From positions 6,076,001-6,140,000 of the forward strand of contig NZ_QASA01000001.1 in assembly GCF_003340495.1 (NCBI RefSeq): a DNA stretch of 64,000 nucleotides, written 5' to 3'. The DNA comes from Adhaeribacter pallidiroseus. GTDB lineage: Bacteria > Bacteroidota > Bacteroidia > Cytophagales > Hymenobacteraceae. A program made the translations under genes and the position numbers. The notes beneath the pieces are model-generated. The model searched no databases. It worked only from the letters and a program-made list of their open reading frames with translations, and was not told the origin of the DNA. Positions 37,053-47,247 of this stretch are shown piece by piece (position 1 is the stretch's first letter; every line of letters begins with the position of its first letter).

Positions 37053-37508
37053 TTATTTTCGGATCCGGACTACCATGGTTTTAGAAAAACGATCGTGCCA
37101 GCCACTTTGGTTAGAAGTTAAAAACGAAAAAGCTTCAAAAGGAATTAGTCGACACAAAGTTCGCTTAACAATGGTGTTCAAGGATGGCTCTTCACCCTCC
37201 AAGGTTACTACCTTGGTACCCGTTACTAATTTACCTAAAGATCGGCCTGTAATGCCTTCCAGTAAAACGTAATAAGAAAAAAGTAAAAAAATGCCTAAAA
37301 GCTGATTAGGCATTTTATTTAAAATTTCTTCCGCTCCCATTGTAGCGAGGAATATGCCGAATAAAAAACCAAATACCAGCATACCTACTAAATCAACTAA
37401 ATAATTAAAAAAGCGGGTGCTGGAGGATACGGGGATTAAATACTCTTCTCCGGGTGTTAGGTCCGAGAAAACCTGTTCTAATGAATTTAAAGGGTAATCG
37501 TTTTCCAT
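37053..37508 (-). CDS. RDD-family membrane protein
   Basis: A 151-residue protein of the RDD family: SSTRFFNYLVDLVGMLVFGFLFG at the first helix (with the Arg and Asp of the motif), a second hydrophobic segment and then GRSLGKLVTGTKVV. At the C-terminus GWHDRFSKTMVV corresponds to the conserved 'HDxxxxT' box. Two or three helices, inner membrane, function unknown. It ends at a strong terminator. Confidence 0.85.
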   Translation of the reverse strand: MENDYPLNSLEQVFSDLTPGEEYLIPVSSSTRFFNYLVDLVGMLVFGFLFGIFLATMGAEEILNKMPNQLLGIFLLFSYYVLLEGITGRSLGKLVTGTKVVTLEGEEPSLNTIVKRTLCRLIPFEAFSFLTSNQSGWHDRFSKTMVVRIRK

Positions 37509-38040
37509 AAGCGGATTTGATGATTTGGGTTGTTTTAAAATGGTAGTTATATCTGTTACAAAATAAACCGATTAGTCTTTAATGTAAATATAGGGCTTGG
37601 TATATATTTAAAAAAGAAGTATTAACCTTTATAAAGTCCTGGCCTCTTCTTGTTAAAATAATTTTTTAGAAGGCTAAAGGGTTAATAGTAAAATAGTTTG
37701 TTTGCTTTCGTCTGGGCGAAGTGCTCTTATTTCCTTTAAAATCAATTGTCTATTCTAATAAGTGAAGCTGGTATATTCCTATTGCTCCGTAAAAGAGGTA
37801 TTAAGCTTTTCTTTATCATCCTTACTCGAAAGAAAGTTTGCGCTGCCTGTTTATTGCCAATTTTTCGAAAAAGAGATAAGCCTATCGCTACAATATCCCA
37901 TTCCCAGGTCGAGAACTATATGGTTTTACTTTAGTATATAAGAAATTTAAAGCTTGCTTCATCTTTCTGGGGAGGGTTCCCGTACTAAAGCTACTAATCA
38001 GTTAACCGGAAAAATTTTAAATAAGATATACGTTAAAATT
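37509..38040. other. Intergenic region, no gene seen
   Basis: A/T-rich sequence between the RDD gene and the divergent SDR gene. Short open frames here have no coding character. The promoters of both genes should lie here, but no exact TAnnTTTG element was picked out. Confidence 0.4.
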
Positions 38041-39057
38041 ATGGCAACCAAAAATAAATCATGGCTTTGGGCCTCCGCGGGTATAGGCTTAATTGTAGCC
38101 CTTCGGGCATTCGCTCGGGAGCAAAACAAATATTCTTTTCAAAATAAAGTAGTTGTTATTACCGGCGGTTCCCGAGGCTTAGGTTTGGTGTTGGCCCGCC
38201 AATTAGCAGCCGAAGGCGCCCTGCTGGCGATTTGCTCCCGCACCGAAGATCAGTTAAAAAAAGCGGAACAGGAATTAACGGCGAAGGGGGCCGAAGTGCT
38301 GGCTTTACCCTGTGATGTAACCAACCGTATCCAGGCCGAACAATTTATAGAACGTGTGTTAAAATACTACGGTCGCATTGATGTGTTGATCAATAATGCC
38401 GGTACTATTCAGGCCGGGCCGCTCGCCGATATGACTTTAACTGATTTTGAAGAAGCTATGAATACGCACTTCTGGGCACCGCTGTATACCATGTGGGCTA
38501 CGGTGCCGCACATGAAAGAACGCAGCCAAGGCCGGATTGTAAATATTGCTTCGGTGGGTGGAAAAGTAAGTATACCGCACCTGGTGCCCTACAGTGCCAG
38601 CAAGTTTGCCTTGGTAGGATTATCAAATGGTTTCCGGCAGGAGTTGAAAAAAGATGGTATTTTAGTTACCACGGTTAACCCGGGTTTAACCCGTACGGGC
38701 AGTAACCTTAATATAAAGGTAAAAGGGCAGTCCGAAAAAGAATACGCCTGGTTTACCACGGCTGGAGCAAGTTTGTTGATTTCGTCGAGTGTAGAAAAAA
38801 CTGCCCGGAAGATTATTAATGCCTGCCGTTACGGCGAAGCAGAAGTATTAACAAATGTACCGGCTAAAATTCTGGCTTTTGCTAATCAAATACTGCCCGA
38901 ATTGACATCGGATGCACTCAGTTTAACCAACAAAATATTGCCCGAAGAAAGTGGGAATGAAATAAACTCGTGGGGTTACGAAAACGAATCAGATTTAATT
39001 CCGGAGCACTTGCGGGATCGGGCCGCTCGGGCGGCCCGGGAGAACAATGAACTATAG
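38041..39057 (+). CDS. Short-chain dehydrogenase/reductase with an N-terminal membrane segment
   Basis: 338 residues from ATG 38041 (MATKNKSWLWASAGIGL). A longer frame upstream is unlikely. A hydrophobic helix at about residues 8-24 precedes the SDR core: TGGSRGLG nucleotide loop, DVTNR, NNAG, catalytic Ser near NIASVGG and YSASK. The C-terminal 80 residues are an extension outside the classical SDR. It is an NAD(P)-dependent oxidoreductase with unknown substrate, possibly membrane-associated. It ends at a strong bidirectional terminator. Confidence 0.9.
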   Translation: MATKNKSWLWASAGIGLIVALRAFAREQNKYSFQNKVVVITGGSRGLGLVLARQLAAEGALLAICSRTEDQLKKAEQELTAKGAEVLALPCDVTNRIQAEQFIERVLKYYGRIDVLINNAGTIQAGPLADMTLTDFEEAMNTHFWAPLYTMWATVPHMKERSQGRIVNIASVGGKVSIPHLVPYSASKFALVGLSNGFRQELKKDGILVTTVNPGLTRTGSNLNIKVKGQSEKEYAWFTTAGASLLISSSVEKTARKIINACRYGEAEVLTNVPAKILAFANQILPELTSDALSLTNKILPEESGNEINSWGYENESDLIPEHLRDRAARAARENNEL

Positions 39058-39141
39058 ATTTTAAAACAACTTGCTAGCTACCAGTAATTTTTTAAATTTT
39101 TACTAAAGCAGAACTTCCATTTAAAGTTGATATTTAAAAAA

Positions 39142-39186
39142 TAAAGGGAAAGAGCTGAGTTTGGGAACCCAGCTTTTTCCCTTTAT
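39142..39186. terminator. Long bidirectional terminator hairpin
   Basis: An imperfect stem of about 18 bp, AAAGGGAAAGAGCTG / CAGCTTTTTCCCTTT, between the convergent SDR (plus) and lyase (minus) genes. Confidence 0.85.
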
Positions 39187-39239
39187 ATACTATTGAGGTA
39201 ATGTAATGTTTACTTTATTTCTGTTATTAAGCTTTTGGA

Positions 39240-40766
39240 TTATTCCAAATTAATGCTATCAAAAGTAGCTTCCGACTCTTGACCGGCAGCGTTACGTACC
39301 TGCACCTTTATCCATTTTGGACCTGTACCAGCAGATAGTACCCAGTTTTTGGTAGTGGCTATGGGCTCCCAGCCTCCCCATATATCATCGTCATTGTCGT
39401 CATGGAAGCGCATTTCGGTTGCACCAGTAGCAATTATGCTTAAGGTAACATTAGCCGACTTCGTAGCAAGGGCATCGTTATTTATCAATAAGGTAGCTGT
39501 AGGGGGCACTGTTTCTGTTGGAGGTATCACCTGATCAATTACCTGAAACGTAACGTTTAAAGGCAAGCCAGCCGTTCCGGTTCCGTTAGCCCCGGCGTAA
39601 GAAGTTGATTTCAGGGAGTAATTTCCAATTACGGGAGTCCAAGCCAGAAGTTTGCCGTTAGTATCACCAAATAAGGCGTACGGTGCATTGGTTTGTGTAG
39701 AGTTATTTATTTGAGCGCCAGATAAGTTAAATACAACACTGCCGATAGTTTTGCTGGAAGTAGCCAGTATGTTTAAGTTACGGGTCGGTAATTTAGCTAA
39801 ATCCAGGATGGTGCCCTCTGTAAGCGCCTGAATGGGTTGTTGGGTATCTGCGTTCATTAAAGTTAAACTTAATGGTTGCGAAGTCGTAGGATCCTCCACG
39901 GTTGGAGGTGGTGTATCGGTGGCAGAAGCTTTAGGAGCTACATCGTTATAAGTGGCATTGCCATCGCCCATCCGAACATCATCAAAATAGATTACGCGTT
40001 TTGAGCCATTGCCCCAGTTTCTTTTGTATACCCCCAGTTTAAAATAAGGGTTTGCAGCATCGTTGTAGGTGTTTGGGCCAGTATAATCTACTAATTTATT
40101 GCCATTCATCCATAACTGCAATTGCCCATCCGACCGGTAAGAATATTTAATATGGTATACAAAGTCTACCCATTTATCTTTAATTGCCGGCCCCAAATCG
40201 TATCTTACTTTGCCATCCGGTTCATTATTAAATCTTTTTGCAGAATAATTTACGGTTAATACAAAACGGCCACGAGAAACCGATAAAGAGATCGGTGGTA
40301 CTCGCTTCCCATCACCACTATCGGTAGTGCCATGAAATTGGGTTATTATTTCCCATCCGTCCGAGTTGCTTTCGTTTGGCCAGCTGCTACTAGGTATGTA
40401 AAGGCTCAAGCCATACCAACCGTTAGTAGTAGTAGGTTGGTTATAATATAATTCGGAACGTATGGCACTTCCGTCTTTTACTAATTCTAAACGAATGGAT
40501 CGGGACCCGCTTCTGGATAAGGAACTGTTTATTCCAAAACCGTTCGAAGTATAAATCTGGCGACCAAATGTGTTACTTAAACTAGGTTCTAATCTTTCTT
40601 CCGCTATTAAGTTCTTTCTACCAGCATCAAACGAGGTTACATAAGCTGCATTTGAAAGGCTTGTTTGCAAAGAATTAACGGTTTTTGGTTCAACTATTTC
40701 TACCTGCTCACAAGACATTGTAAATAAGGATAACAAAGATAGGCTTAGTAGTAGTTTTAGTTTCAT
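39240..40766 (-). CDS. Heparin-lyase-I-type polysaccharide lyase, lipoprotein
   Basis: A 508-residue protein with a signal sequence ending in lipobox FTMSC (Cys near residue 19). The middle part resembles a Polysacc_lyase (PF14099-like) concanavalin fold: WYGLSLYIPSSSWP, EIITQFHGTTDSGDG, WVDFVYHIKYSYRSDGQLQLWMNG and VIYFDDVRMGD. The last about 200 residues look like Ig-like/cell-surface domains. It should be a surface-anchored enzyme acting on an acidic polysaccharide. The exact substrate is not known; catalytic residues were not assigned. Confidence 0.8.
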   Translation of the reverse strand: MKLKLLLSLSLLSLFTMSCEQVEIVEPKTVNSLQTSLSNAAYVTSFDAGRKNLIAEERLEPSLSNTFGRQIYTSNGFGINSSLSRSGSRSIRLELVKDGSAIRSELYYNQPTTTNGWYGLSLYIPSSSWPNESNSDGWEIITQFHGTTDSGDGKRVPPISLSVSRGRFVLTVNYSAKRFNNEPDGKVRYDLGPAIKDKWVDFVYHIKYSYRSDGQLQLWMNGNKLVDYTGPNTYNDAANPYFKLGVYKRNWGNGSKRVIYFDDVRMGDGNATYNDVAPKASATDTPPPTVEDPTTSQPLSLTLMNADTQQPIQALTEGTILDLAKLPTRNLNILATSSKTIGSVVFNLSGAQINNSTQTNAPYALFGDTNGKLLAWTPVIGNYSLKSTSYAGANGTGTAGLPLNVTFQVIDQVIPPTETVPPTATLLINNDALATKSANVTLSIIATGATEMRFHDDNDDDIWGGWEPIATTKNWVLSAGTGPKWIKVQVRNAAGQESEATFDSINLE

Positions 40767-41610
40767 AGAGCGATTAGATTTATTGCTTTTGGATTATTGT
40801 TTAGATTATAGTAGTACAGGTTGGATTGTATATTTTAAGTATCTTATTTAAAGTGAAATGTAATATTTTTAATTTTAATCTAATAATTAACGATTTGAAA
40901 ATATAATAAAATGAAGTGCTGAAATACAAAGCGTATCTAAATTCTAGATCAAAGGTAAAGCACAGCTCCGAAATACCGAAATACAATCGTAATATATTTA
41001 TATAATTACTACTTTAAACTAGTAATATTTATATTTTTAAAGCTGTTTGAGTCTTAACTGAGATTATTAGAAAGAATAGCTCCTTTGTTTTTGTGTCTTA
41101 TGGGAATACTGAATTTGTATTTTTATATCATTAGGTAAAGAAGGATTTTGTACTTATTGCTGGTTAGACATAATGTTGTAATTTTTTAATTTTACTGGCT
41201 TGTGATGGCCTATCGTGTGGCTTACATAATCAAAAACAAGGAATAATTTACTTTGTGTTGAATTTAGCTAACACCGGGCGGGCTAATAAAAGAGAAGGTG
41301 TCTTGTAGATCACAAAACAGCGCTGCTTTGCATTATAACTAAAGGATAAATATAAAAATGCCTGCCACATCTTTTGCTGCATTTAGTTATAAAAGCCCGC
41401 TCAGCGGAATAATCTCTCAAAAAGGCACAACTAGGTGCATTAACTTGTGTAAGCCTAAAATGTGACGTATAAGAAAGCTATTCTAAAATAAATAAAGAGA
41501 AATAAGTTTATTTCTTGCTAAATAATTTTACTTACCGCATACATTTTATTCATGCTTAAAAAATAGAAAACACCTAATGCTACTGGCTGCCAGAAAACAG
41601 ATTATCTATT
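40767..41610. other. Long A/T-rich intergenic region with inverted repeats
   Basis: Between the lyase gene and the receptor remnant, with no coding frame supported. It has an 11-bp inverted repeat TTATAACTAAA (41333-41343) / TTTAGTTATAA (41382-41392), flanked by GCGGGCT (41277-41283) / AGCCCGC (41394-41400). Together these form a nested structure of about 120 bases. Confidence 0.5.
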
Positions 41611-42373
41611 TTAATTGCTGGTGCCGCCCGAACTTTGGCCGCCGCTTTTTACGTCGTCGTTTTGAATACCGCGTTTTTGCGGGCAATGCCTCCTTGTACT
41701 TTACCAAAGCGATAATTAAACGAAAGCCGGAAGCGGCGCATGACAAAGTAAGATTCCTGGCGTTGATAAAATTGCTGATCGGTGATTTCGTTTAACCAGC
41801 GCCGGTTTTTTTGAAACGGACTATTAACCGAGAAAGAAATACTGCCTTTTTTGCCTTTAAACAGCTGCTTATTTACCGAGAAAGAATGGTACGAATACGA
41901 AGCCGAGGTGCCTTGCAAAGTTATGCGCGGTGAGTTTACGCCTAAGTTGGCACTCAAACGCCAGCCTTTTTCGAAGCGGTAACTGGCGTACCCAAAAACA
42001 TTGGCCGTGAAACCATTTTTTTGGATAGGTTGGCCTTGCAAAATACTGCTTAGCTGCACGTAGTTGGTACTGCCGTTCAGGTTAATTTTTAGTTTTTTGG
42101 TAATATTTCCAGCACCAGTTGGTACGATTTAGCCGGTAAACCACTGAGCTCAAACGAGCCGTTGTCGCGGGATAAGGTTGTTTTTATTGGTTCCTTTTTA
42201 CCGGTTTCCAGCAAAATAACGGTAACATAACCTAGTGGTTCTTGTTTTAACGAATCCTGAACCGTGCCTTTTATAGTACCGGTAACGCCTGGGGCAGTTG
42301 GAGGTAAATCCTGAGCCATAGTCAAAGACCAGCCGCAAAAGCAAAGCAATAAAACAAGTACAAAGAATTTCAT
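41611..42373 (-). pseudogene. Remnant of a TonB-dependent receptor-like outer-membrane protein
   Basis: Three pieces of one gene. The N-terminal frame, 42089-42373 (94 residues), has a signal peptide and a CarboxypepD_reg-like domain (IKGTVQDSLKQEPLGYVTVILLE). The C-terminal frame, 41649-42059, is a barrel end (YRFEKGWRLSANLGV, RFRLSFNYRFGKVQGG). The large middle part of a normal receptor of this type (several hundred residues) is missing. Two single-base shortfalls also break the frame: A6 instead of A7 at 42093-42098 and A5 instead of A6 at 41674-41678. With both restored, the frame runs to a TAA at 41611. Deletion-derived pseudogene; the single-base faults may be sequencing errors. Confidence 0.8.
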
Positions 42374-43238
42374 GGTACCGGGTTTAAGCTAAAAGTGAAA
42401 ATGGGTAAAGGATTATGGTAGCGTAACGGAGCTGTACTTCGTAACTAAATACCGCTTAACGCTCAGGCACAATGGTTATGAATTTTAAATTCAGCACGTG
42501 CAATTTTTAAAATTTTTAAAAAAGTAGCTCCACCAGAAGATTAAAGCCTGGTAAGTACTGGTTTCCGGATGGTTTTTGTGACCGGAGAAGGTCTTACAGC
42601 GTAAGCTATTAGGAGCCGCCTCCTTAAAAAATAACAACTTCTTTTTCTCCGGAATAAACTACCAAAAAGACGTAAACTTGGCGCAGTAGGGCACTCATAA
42701 AAGAAGCTTTATAACGAAGGCATTTGGTTGGGCTTAGCAAAAAATTAAGGCAGCTTTTAAACAATTCTAAGTTAAATTTTATTAAGAAACACATTACTTA
42801 AAAGCTACCGTTTCGGTTAGTGGGCTTATTTCGGGCATTTCAATTTATTAAGAAACGTGCGTTCGACATAATGGCTTAACCACAAAAAAATAATTAGCCA
42901 GTATGCTAAAACTATGATTCTTATCCTGCTTCCATCCATTCGGGTCATTCCGGAGGAATCTAACCAGTAAGTAACCGATTAGATTCTTACAGAATGACCG
43001 TTTAGTGAAGAATAGCTCCTTCTTGCATCTATGCTTTTCTTATTTCAGACCTTTCACTTTATTAAGAAGCAAATTAATTTAAACTGTACTTTGTTTGAAC
43101 CACCGGATGATTGATTTTTTAAAAAAAGAGGTAGCTGGTTTCTTTAACGGTAAATTTTTAGCTTCTTACACCCAACGAAAATTGCTTTAAAGACAGGCCG
43201 CAGGGAGTAGCGGGGAAGCCGGATGTAATATATTAGGT
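42374..43238. other. Intergenic region with a palindromic repeat
   Basis: No coding frame supported. It includes the palindromic repeat at 42944-42998. Upstream sequence of the glycosidase gene shows no clear promoter. Confidence 0.4.
42944..42998. repeat. Intergenic palindromic repeat, copy 1
   Basis: Arms of 20 bases (42944-42963 and 42979-42998) that match at 17 positions in inverted orientation, with a 15-base loop. The sequence GTCATTCCGG...TTAGATTC is similar to the copy at 50203-50258. Confidence 0.7.
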
Positions 43239-45911
43239 ATGGAAAGTGGTAATGACCAACAACAACTAAATAATAGGGATGCGGATGCAGCGGCGATCTG
43301 GCAATCGGAGCATTATGAGTTGTACCCCGATCGGGTGGTGCAGCACGAATTTACGGCCCAGGTACTTTCGGGTACCGAAATAACGTCTAACTACAAAAGC
43401 AAAGCAAACGCGTTTCAAAATCCACGGCTGATTTTTAAATTTTGCCTCAATGGCCAGGACAATGAACTGCCCCCCGGCGTAGATCACCAGATTACTTGCG
43501 TAGCGCAAAATAACACCTGCGAAACGCCCCTGATTATTTTTGGCGAACCGTTAAAGACTATTTCTGCTCCACCAACCGACACTTACCTGGCTCCCGATAC
43601 GCTTTGGAAGATTCGGCTGGATTTGCGACCGGTACTACAGGCTTTTGAGGACCAAGGCTTTTATGAAACGTATAACGGCGAAAAGATTCGGCAAGAAGAT
43701 TTTAAAGGCGTGTTTGTAGCCGGAAGTACCGCTCCTTTAACCTGGGATTTTGCTAATTTAATAAACCGGAAAGAACTGGAGTTAAAAGAACAGGATAATA
43801 GCGGTATTTACGAAGTTACCTTGCTCCTGAACCCGGATACGGCAGATAAAGCCGCCAACACTACCTGGCAACTTTCCCGGGATATAGCCGCTTTTCCGCA
43901 GTATACTTCCGGTTACCCGCTGGTAGATGCTCTTTATAAATTGGCCCTGGAAGAAATGCTAAATGCCATAGAGGAAGATCATACTTTCCGGACGGGGAAA
44001 GAATGGGCCGGCGTTTGGACCCGCGATATAAGTTACAGTATTTTGTTGTCGATGGGGATGTTGCAACCCCAGGTTGCCCGCAACAGCCTTTTGCGAAAAG
44101 TAAACAGTGCCTACCGGATTATACAAGACACCGGTACGGGCGGGGCTTACCCGGTTTCGTCCGACAGGATAGTCTGGGCTTTGGCCGCCTGGGAATTATA
44201 CTTGATTACCGGCGATGACCAGTGGCTGCAGGATGCTTACCAAATTATTAAAAATTCGCTGGAAGACGATCTGCGCAACGTATATGATCCAATAACCGGC
44301 TTGTTCCACGGCGAGTCTTCTTTTCTGGATTGGCGGGAGCAAACCTATCCAGCCTGGATGCAGCCCGCTGATATTTACGATTCAAAAAGCTTAAGTACCA
44401 ACGCGGTATTTTACCAGGCCTGTTGTATTCTAGCCCAAATGGCTGATATCGTAAAAGATGCCCCGGCAATTACCCGGTACCAGCAACTGGCCGCAAAAAT
44501 TAAAAAAGCCATTAACCAACATTTCTGGATACCCGAAAAAAAATACTACGGACAATTCCTCTATGGCCGAAATTTTAAAATTTTATCGCCGCGAGCAGAT
44601 GCTCTGGGCGAAGCTCTATGCGTGCTTTTCGATATTGCCGAAGCCGGGCAGCAACGGGCATTGGTAGCAAATACCCCAGTTACCCCGTATGGCATCCCTT
44701 GTATTTCTCCCCAAATACCGCACATTCCGCCTTACCACAATAATGCGATTTGGCCGTTTGTGCAAGCGTACTGGTCGTTGGCGGCCGCTAAAGCCAGTAA
44801 TGCGGCAGCTTTAACCGCAAGCTTATGCGCCATTTACCGGCCGGCGGCTTTGCTCTTAACCAACCAGGAAAATCTGGTAGCCAGCAACGGCGATTATGCG
44901 GGTACGCAGGTTAACTCCAGTAACATGTTGTGGAGCCTGGCTGGCCATTTAAGTATGACCTACAAAGTTATTTTCGGAATAAACTTTCGGCCGGATGGCT
45001 TACAATTCAAACCGGTGGTGCCAAAAGCTTTTAAAAAAAATCACCAACTCGTAAATTTTACCTACCGGCAAGCCATTCTGGATATTCAACTGGAAGGTTT
45101 TGGCAATCAAATTACGGTTTGCACCCTAGATGATGAGCCGCTGCCTAACGCGATAATACCCATTGATTTAAAAGGCCGGCACCAGGTACGGATTATCTTG
45201 GCCAATAACGCCTTTCCGGAACAAAACCAAAACCAAGTAACGGTTGATTTCTCGCCGGTTACGCCGGAAGTTTCTTACCAGGCTGGTACTTTAGCCTGGC
45301 CCGCAGTAGCAGGTGCCGAAAAGTATCAGGTAATTCAAAATGGCCAGCTCTTACAAACTACCACCGCAACCCAGGTGCCGGTACCTGCCCCAGCGTACGC
45401 CGAATTTCAGGTGATTGCCGTGAACGCCCAGGAACACGAATCATTTGCCAGCGAACCATTACCCGTTACGGCAACTCACAGCACCCAGCGGTATAAACTA
45501 AAACAAAACGGGGCTCAAACTAATATAGGTCTTAACGACATTTCGGACAGTGAATTCGTGGAAATAAGCCTTACCAAAAATACTAATTTAAAAATAGAAG
45601 TGGTAGTACCGGAAGCTGGTTTATACGCCCTAGATTTTTGGTATGCGAACGGCGAAGGCCCCATTAGTACCAGCAACCGCTGCGCCATGCGTACGCTCAA
45701 AAAAGACGATTTAGTTCTGGGAACCATTGTTTTTCCGCAGCGGGGTTATAACAACTGGGCCGATTGGGGCTTTACCAACGCCGTGCAGGTAAAACTGGAA
45801 AAAGGCCGGCATTTTTTCGCGCTTGCTTATGAAACCGGCAACGAAAACATGCATGGTAAAATAAACCGGGCGCTGGTAGATTATCTCCGGATTACAAAAA
45901 TTAGCGGTTAA
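43239..45911 (+). CDS. Six-hairpin (alpha/alpha)6 glycoside hydrolase-like protein with FN3 and CBM-like domains
   Basis: An 890-residue protein. After an N-terminal strand-rich domain (to about residue 215), residues about 220-620 form an (alpha/alpha)6 glycosidase barrel with EWAGVWTRDISYSILLSMG and GFLHGESSFLDW-like blocks (MGH1/GH63-type appearance). Next come a beta domain, an FN3-like unit (about 685-755) and a C-terminal CBM-like sandwich (DFWYANGEGPISTSNR). No signal peptide is seen; the frame is closed by a TAA about 50 bases upstream. The reaction is probably hydrolysis of an alpha-glycoside, and the substrate is unknown. It lies in a glycan-related patch with the lyase and receptor remnant. 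Confidence 0.75.
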   Translation: MESGNDQQQLNNRDADAAAIWQSEHYELYPDRVVQHEFTAQVLSGTEITSNYKSKANAFQNPRLIFKFCLNGQDNELPPGVDHQITCVAQNNTCETPLIIFGEPLKTISAPPTDTYLAPDTLWKIRLDLRPVLQAFEDQGFYETYNGEKIRQEDFKGVFVAGSTAPLTWDFANLINRKELELKEQDNSGIYEVTLLLNPDTADKAANTTWQLSRDIAAFPQYTSGYPLVDALYKLALEEMLNAIEEDHTFRTGKEWAGVWTRDISYSILLSMGMLQPQVARNSLLRKVNSAYRIIQDTGTGGAYPVSSDRIVWALAAWELYLITGDDQWLQDAYQIIKNSLEDDLRNVYDPITGLFHGESSFLDWREQTYPAWMQPADIYDSKSLSTNAVFYQACCILAQMADIVKDAPAITRYQQLAAKIKKAINQHFWIPEKKYYGQFLYGRNFKILSPRADALGEALCVLFDIAEAGQQRALVANTPVTPYGIPCISPQIPHIPPYHNNAIWPFVQAYWSLAAAKASNAAALTASLCAIYRPAALLLTNQENLVASNGDYAGTQVNSSNMLWSLAGHLSMTYKVIFGINFRPDGLQFKPVVPKAFKKNHQLVNFTYRQAILDIQLEGFGNQITVCTLDDEPLPNAIIPIDLKGRHQVRIILANNAFPEQNQNQVTVDFSPVTPEVSYQAGTLAWPAVAGAEKYQVIQNGQLLQTTTATQVPVPAPAYAEFQVIAVNAQEHESFASEPLPVTATHSTQRYKLKQNGAQTNIGLNDISDSEFVEISLTKNTNLKIEVVVPEAGLYALDFWYANGEGPISTSNRCAMRTLKKDDLVLGTIVFPQRGYNNWADWGFTNAVQVKLEKGRHFFALAYETGNENMHGKINRALVDYLRITKISG

Positions 45912-46084
45912 ATCATGATGAAGAATGGTGGGTTAAATAAACTTACTTGGGAGAACCTCTTACGCCATTAATTTAAAAAATAATATATTCCCTTGCGAAC
46001 GAGCCATCTGAAGCAGAATGCTTATATTCACTACCTCTACTCAGGGTAGCTTGAAGCAGGCACTACTAAAATTTAAAAAAACTT

Positions 46085-47247
46085 ATGCAGCGACTAAACG
46101 CAATTGATTTTGCCAGGGGGCTCGTGATGATTATAATGGCCTTGGATCATACGCGGGAACTATTGCATCTTACTTCGCTCACCCAAAGCCCCGTAGATTT
46201 AGCCACTACTACTCCCGCCTTGTTTTTTACCCGCTGGATAACGCATTTGTGTGCGCCCATTTTTGTGTTTTTATCCGGTACGTCGGCTTACTTGTCTTTA
46301 CAACGAGTTAATAATGTACAGGAAAGCCGTCGTTTTTTGCTCAGCCGGGGGCTTTGGCTGGTTATTCTGGAATGTACGGTTATTACCTTTGGTATCTGGT
46401 TCGATTTACAATTCCGGACTTTGCTGGTGCAGGTGATTGCGGTAATCGGCCTTAGTTTTATCGTGCTGGCCTTTCTGATCCGGCTATCCCCCGGGTAATC
46501 GGGCTACTGGGTTTGGTAATTATATGGGGGCATAATCTGTTAAATTTTTTCGCGTTAAATCCGGCTGCTCCGGCCAACCGGATGGTATTGGCGTTGTTTA
46601 ACCCGAATGTTTTTACCGTTACCCCGCAGTTTAGCATTATACTGGCCTATACGCTGGTGCCCTGGTTAGGTATTATGCTGGCTGGCTTTGGGGCCGGGCC
46701 TTTGTTTTATAAAGCGCCCGCGGTCCGGAAGCAACTTTTTTTAAAAATAGGGTGGGCGGCGTTGCTGCTTTTCGGGCTCTTGCGGTTTGCGAATGTATAC
46801 GGCGATCCAGTTCCCTGGGCAGTTCAGAAAAACGCTGTTTTTACTTTGCTTTCCTTTATGAACGTTACTAAATACCCGCCTTCGCTTTTATTTTGTTGCC
46901 TTACCCTGGGTATTTTGTTTTTGATTCTTTCTGTCGCGGAAGAACTAAAAGGGAAGCTGGTAAAAATTATTATTGTTTACGGCAGAGTACCTTTGTTCTA
47001 TTACCTCTTACACTGGTATTTGTTGCACCTTATTATGCTGGCTATGGTTTTTTTGCAAGGCTACCAATGGGCCGATTTGCAATTTGGTGTTTTTCAGTTT
47101 GGCCGGCCCAAAGAAACCAGCGGACTGGGGCTGGGGGCGGTTTACCTGGTTTGGTTAAGCGTAGTGGTAGCCTTGTACCCGTTGTGCAATTGGTACCAAC
47201 GCTACAAAGCCAACCACGCGCAAAACCAATGGTTGCGGTACTTATAA
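46085..47247 (+). pseudogene. DUF1624/HGSNAT-like membrane acyltransferase, frameshifted
   Basis: Two frames, 46085-46498 and 46513-47247, together give a complete protein of about 387 residues with about ten membrane helices. The start, MQRLNAIDFARGLVMIIMALDHTRELLHL, is typical of heparan-alpha-glucosaminide N-acetyltransferase-like (DUF1624) proteins, which acetylate sugars across a membrane. The first frame stops at SPG. One more C in the C5 run at 46488-46492 gives SPRVIGLLGLVIIWGHN and joins the frames. It is either a sequencing undercall or a real frameshift. Confidence 0.8.

Noticed and set aside
37746-37934. 62-codon frame upstream of the SDR gene
   Set aside because: No conserved content, and the strong SDR start at 38041 does not need it.
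40801-40986. A 61-codon minus-strand frame in the gap upstream of the lyase gene
   Set aside because: A/T-rich Phe/Ile/Leu/Tyr-heavy translation with no domain; typical chance frame in A/T-rich DNA.
41270-41400. Integron attC-like site
   Set aside because: The inverted structure is present, but the RYYYAAC and GTTRRRY end motifs are not, and there is no integrase nearby.
39240-47247. A dedicated heparan or heparin degradation pathway
   Set aside because: The names heparin lyase and heparan-glucosaminide acetyltransferase are family-level labels. No sulfatase, SusC/SusD pair or glucuronyl hydrolase was found, so substrate cannot be claimed.
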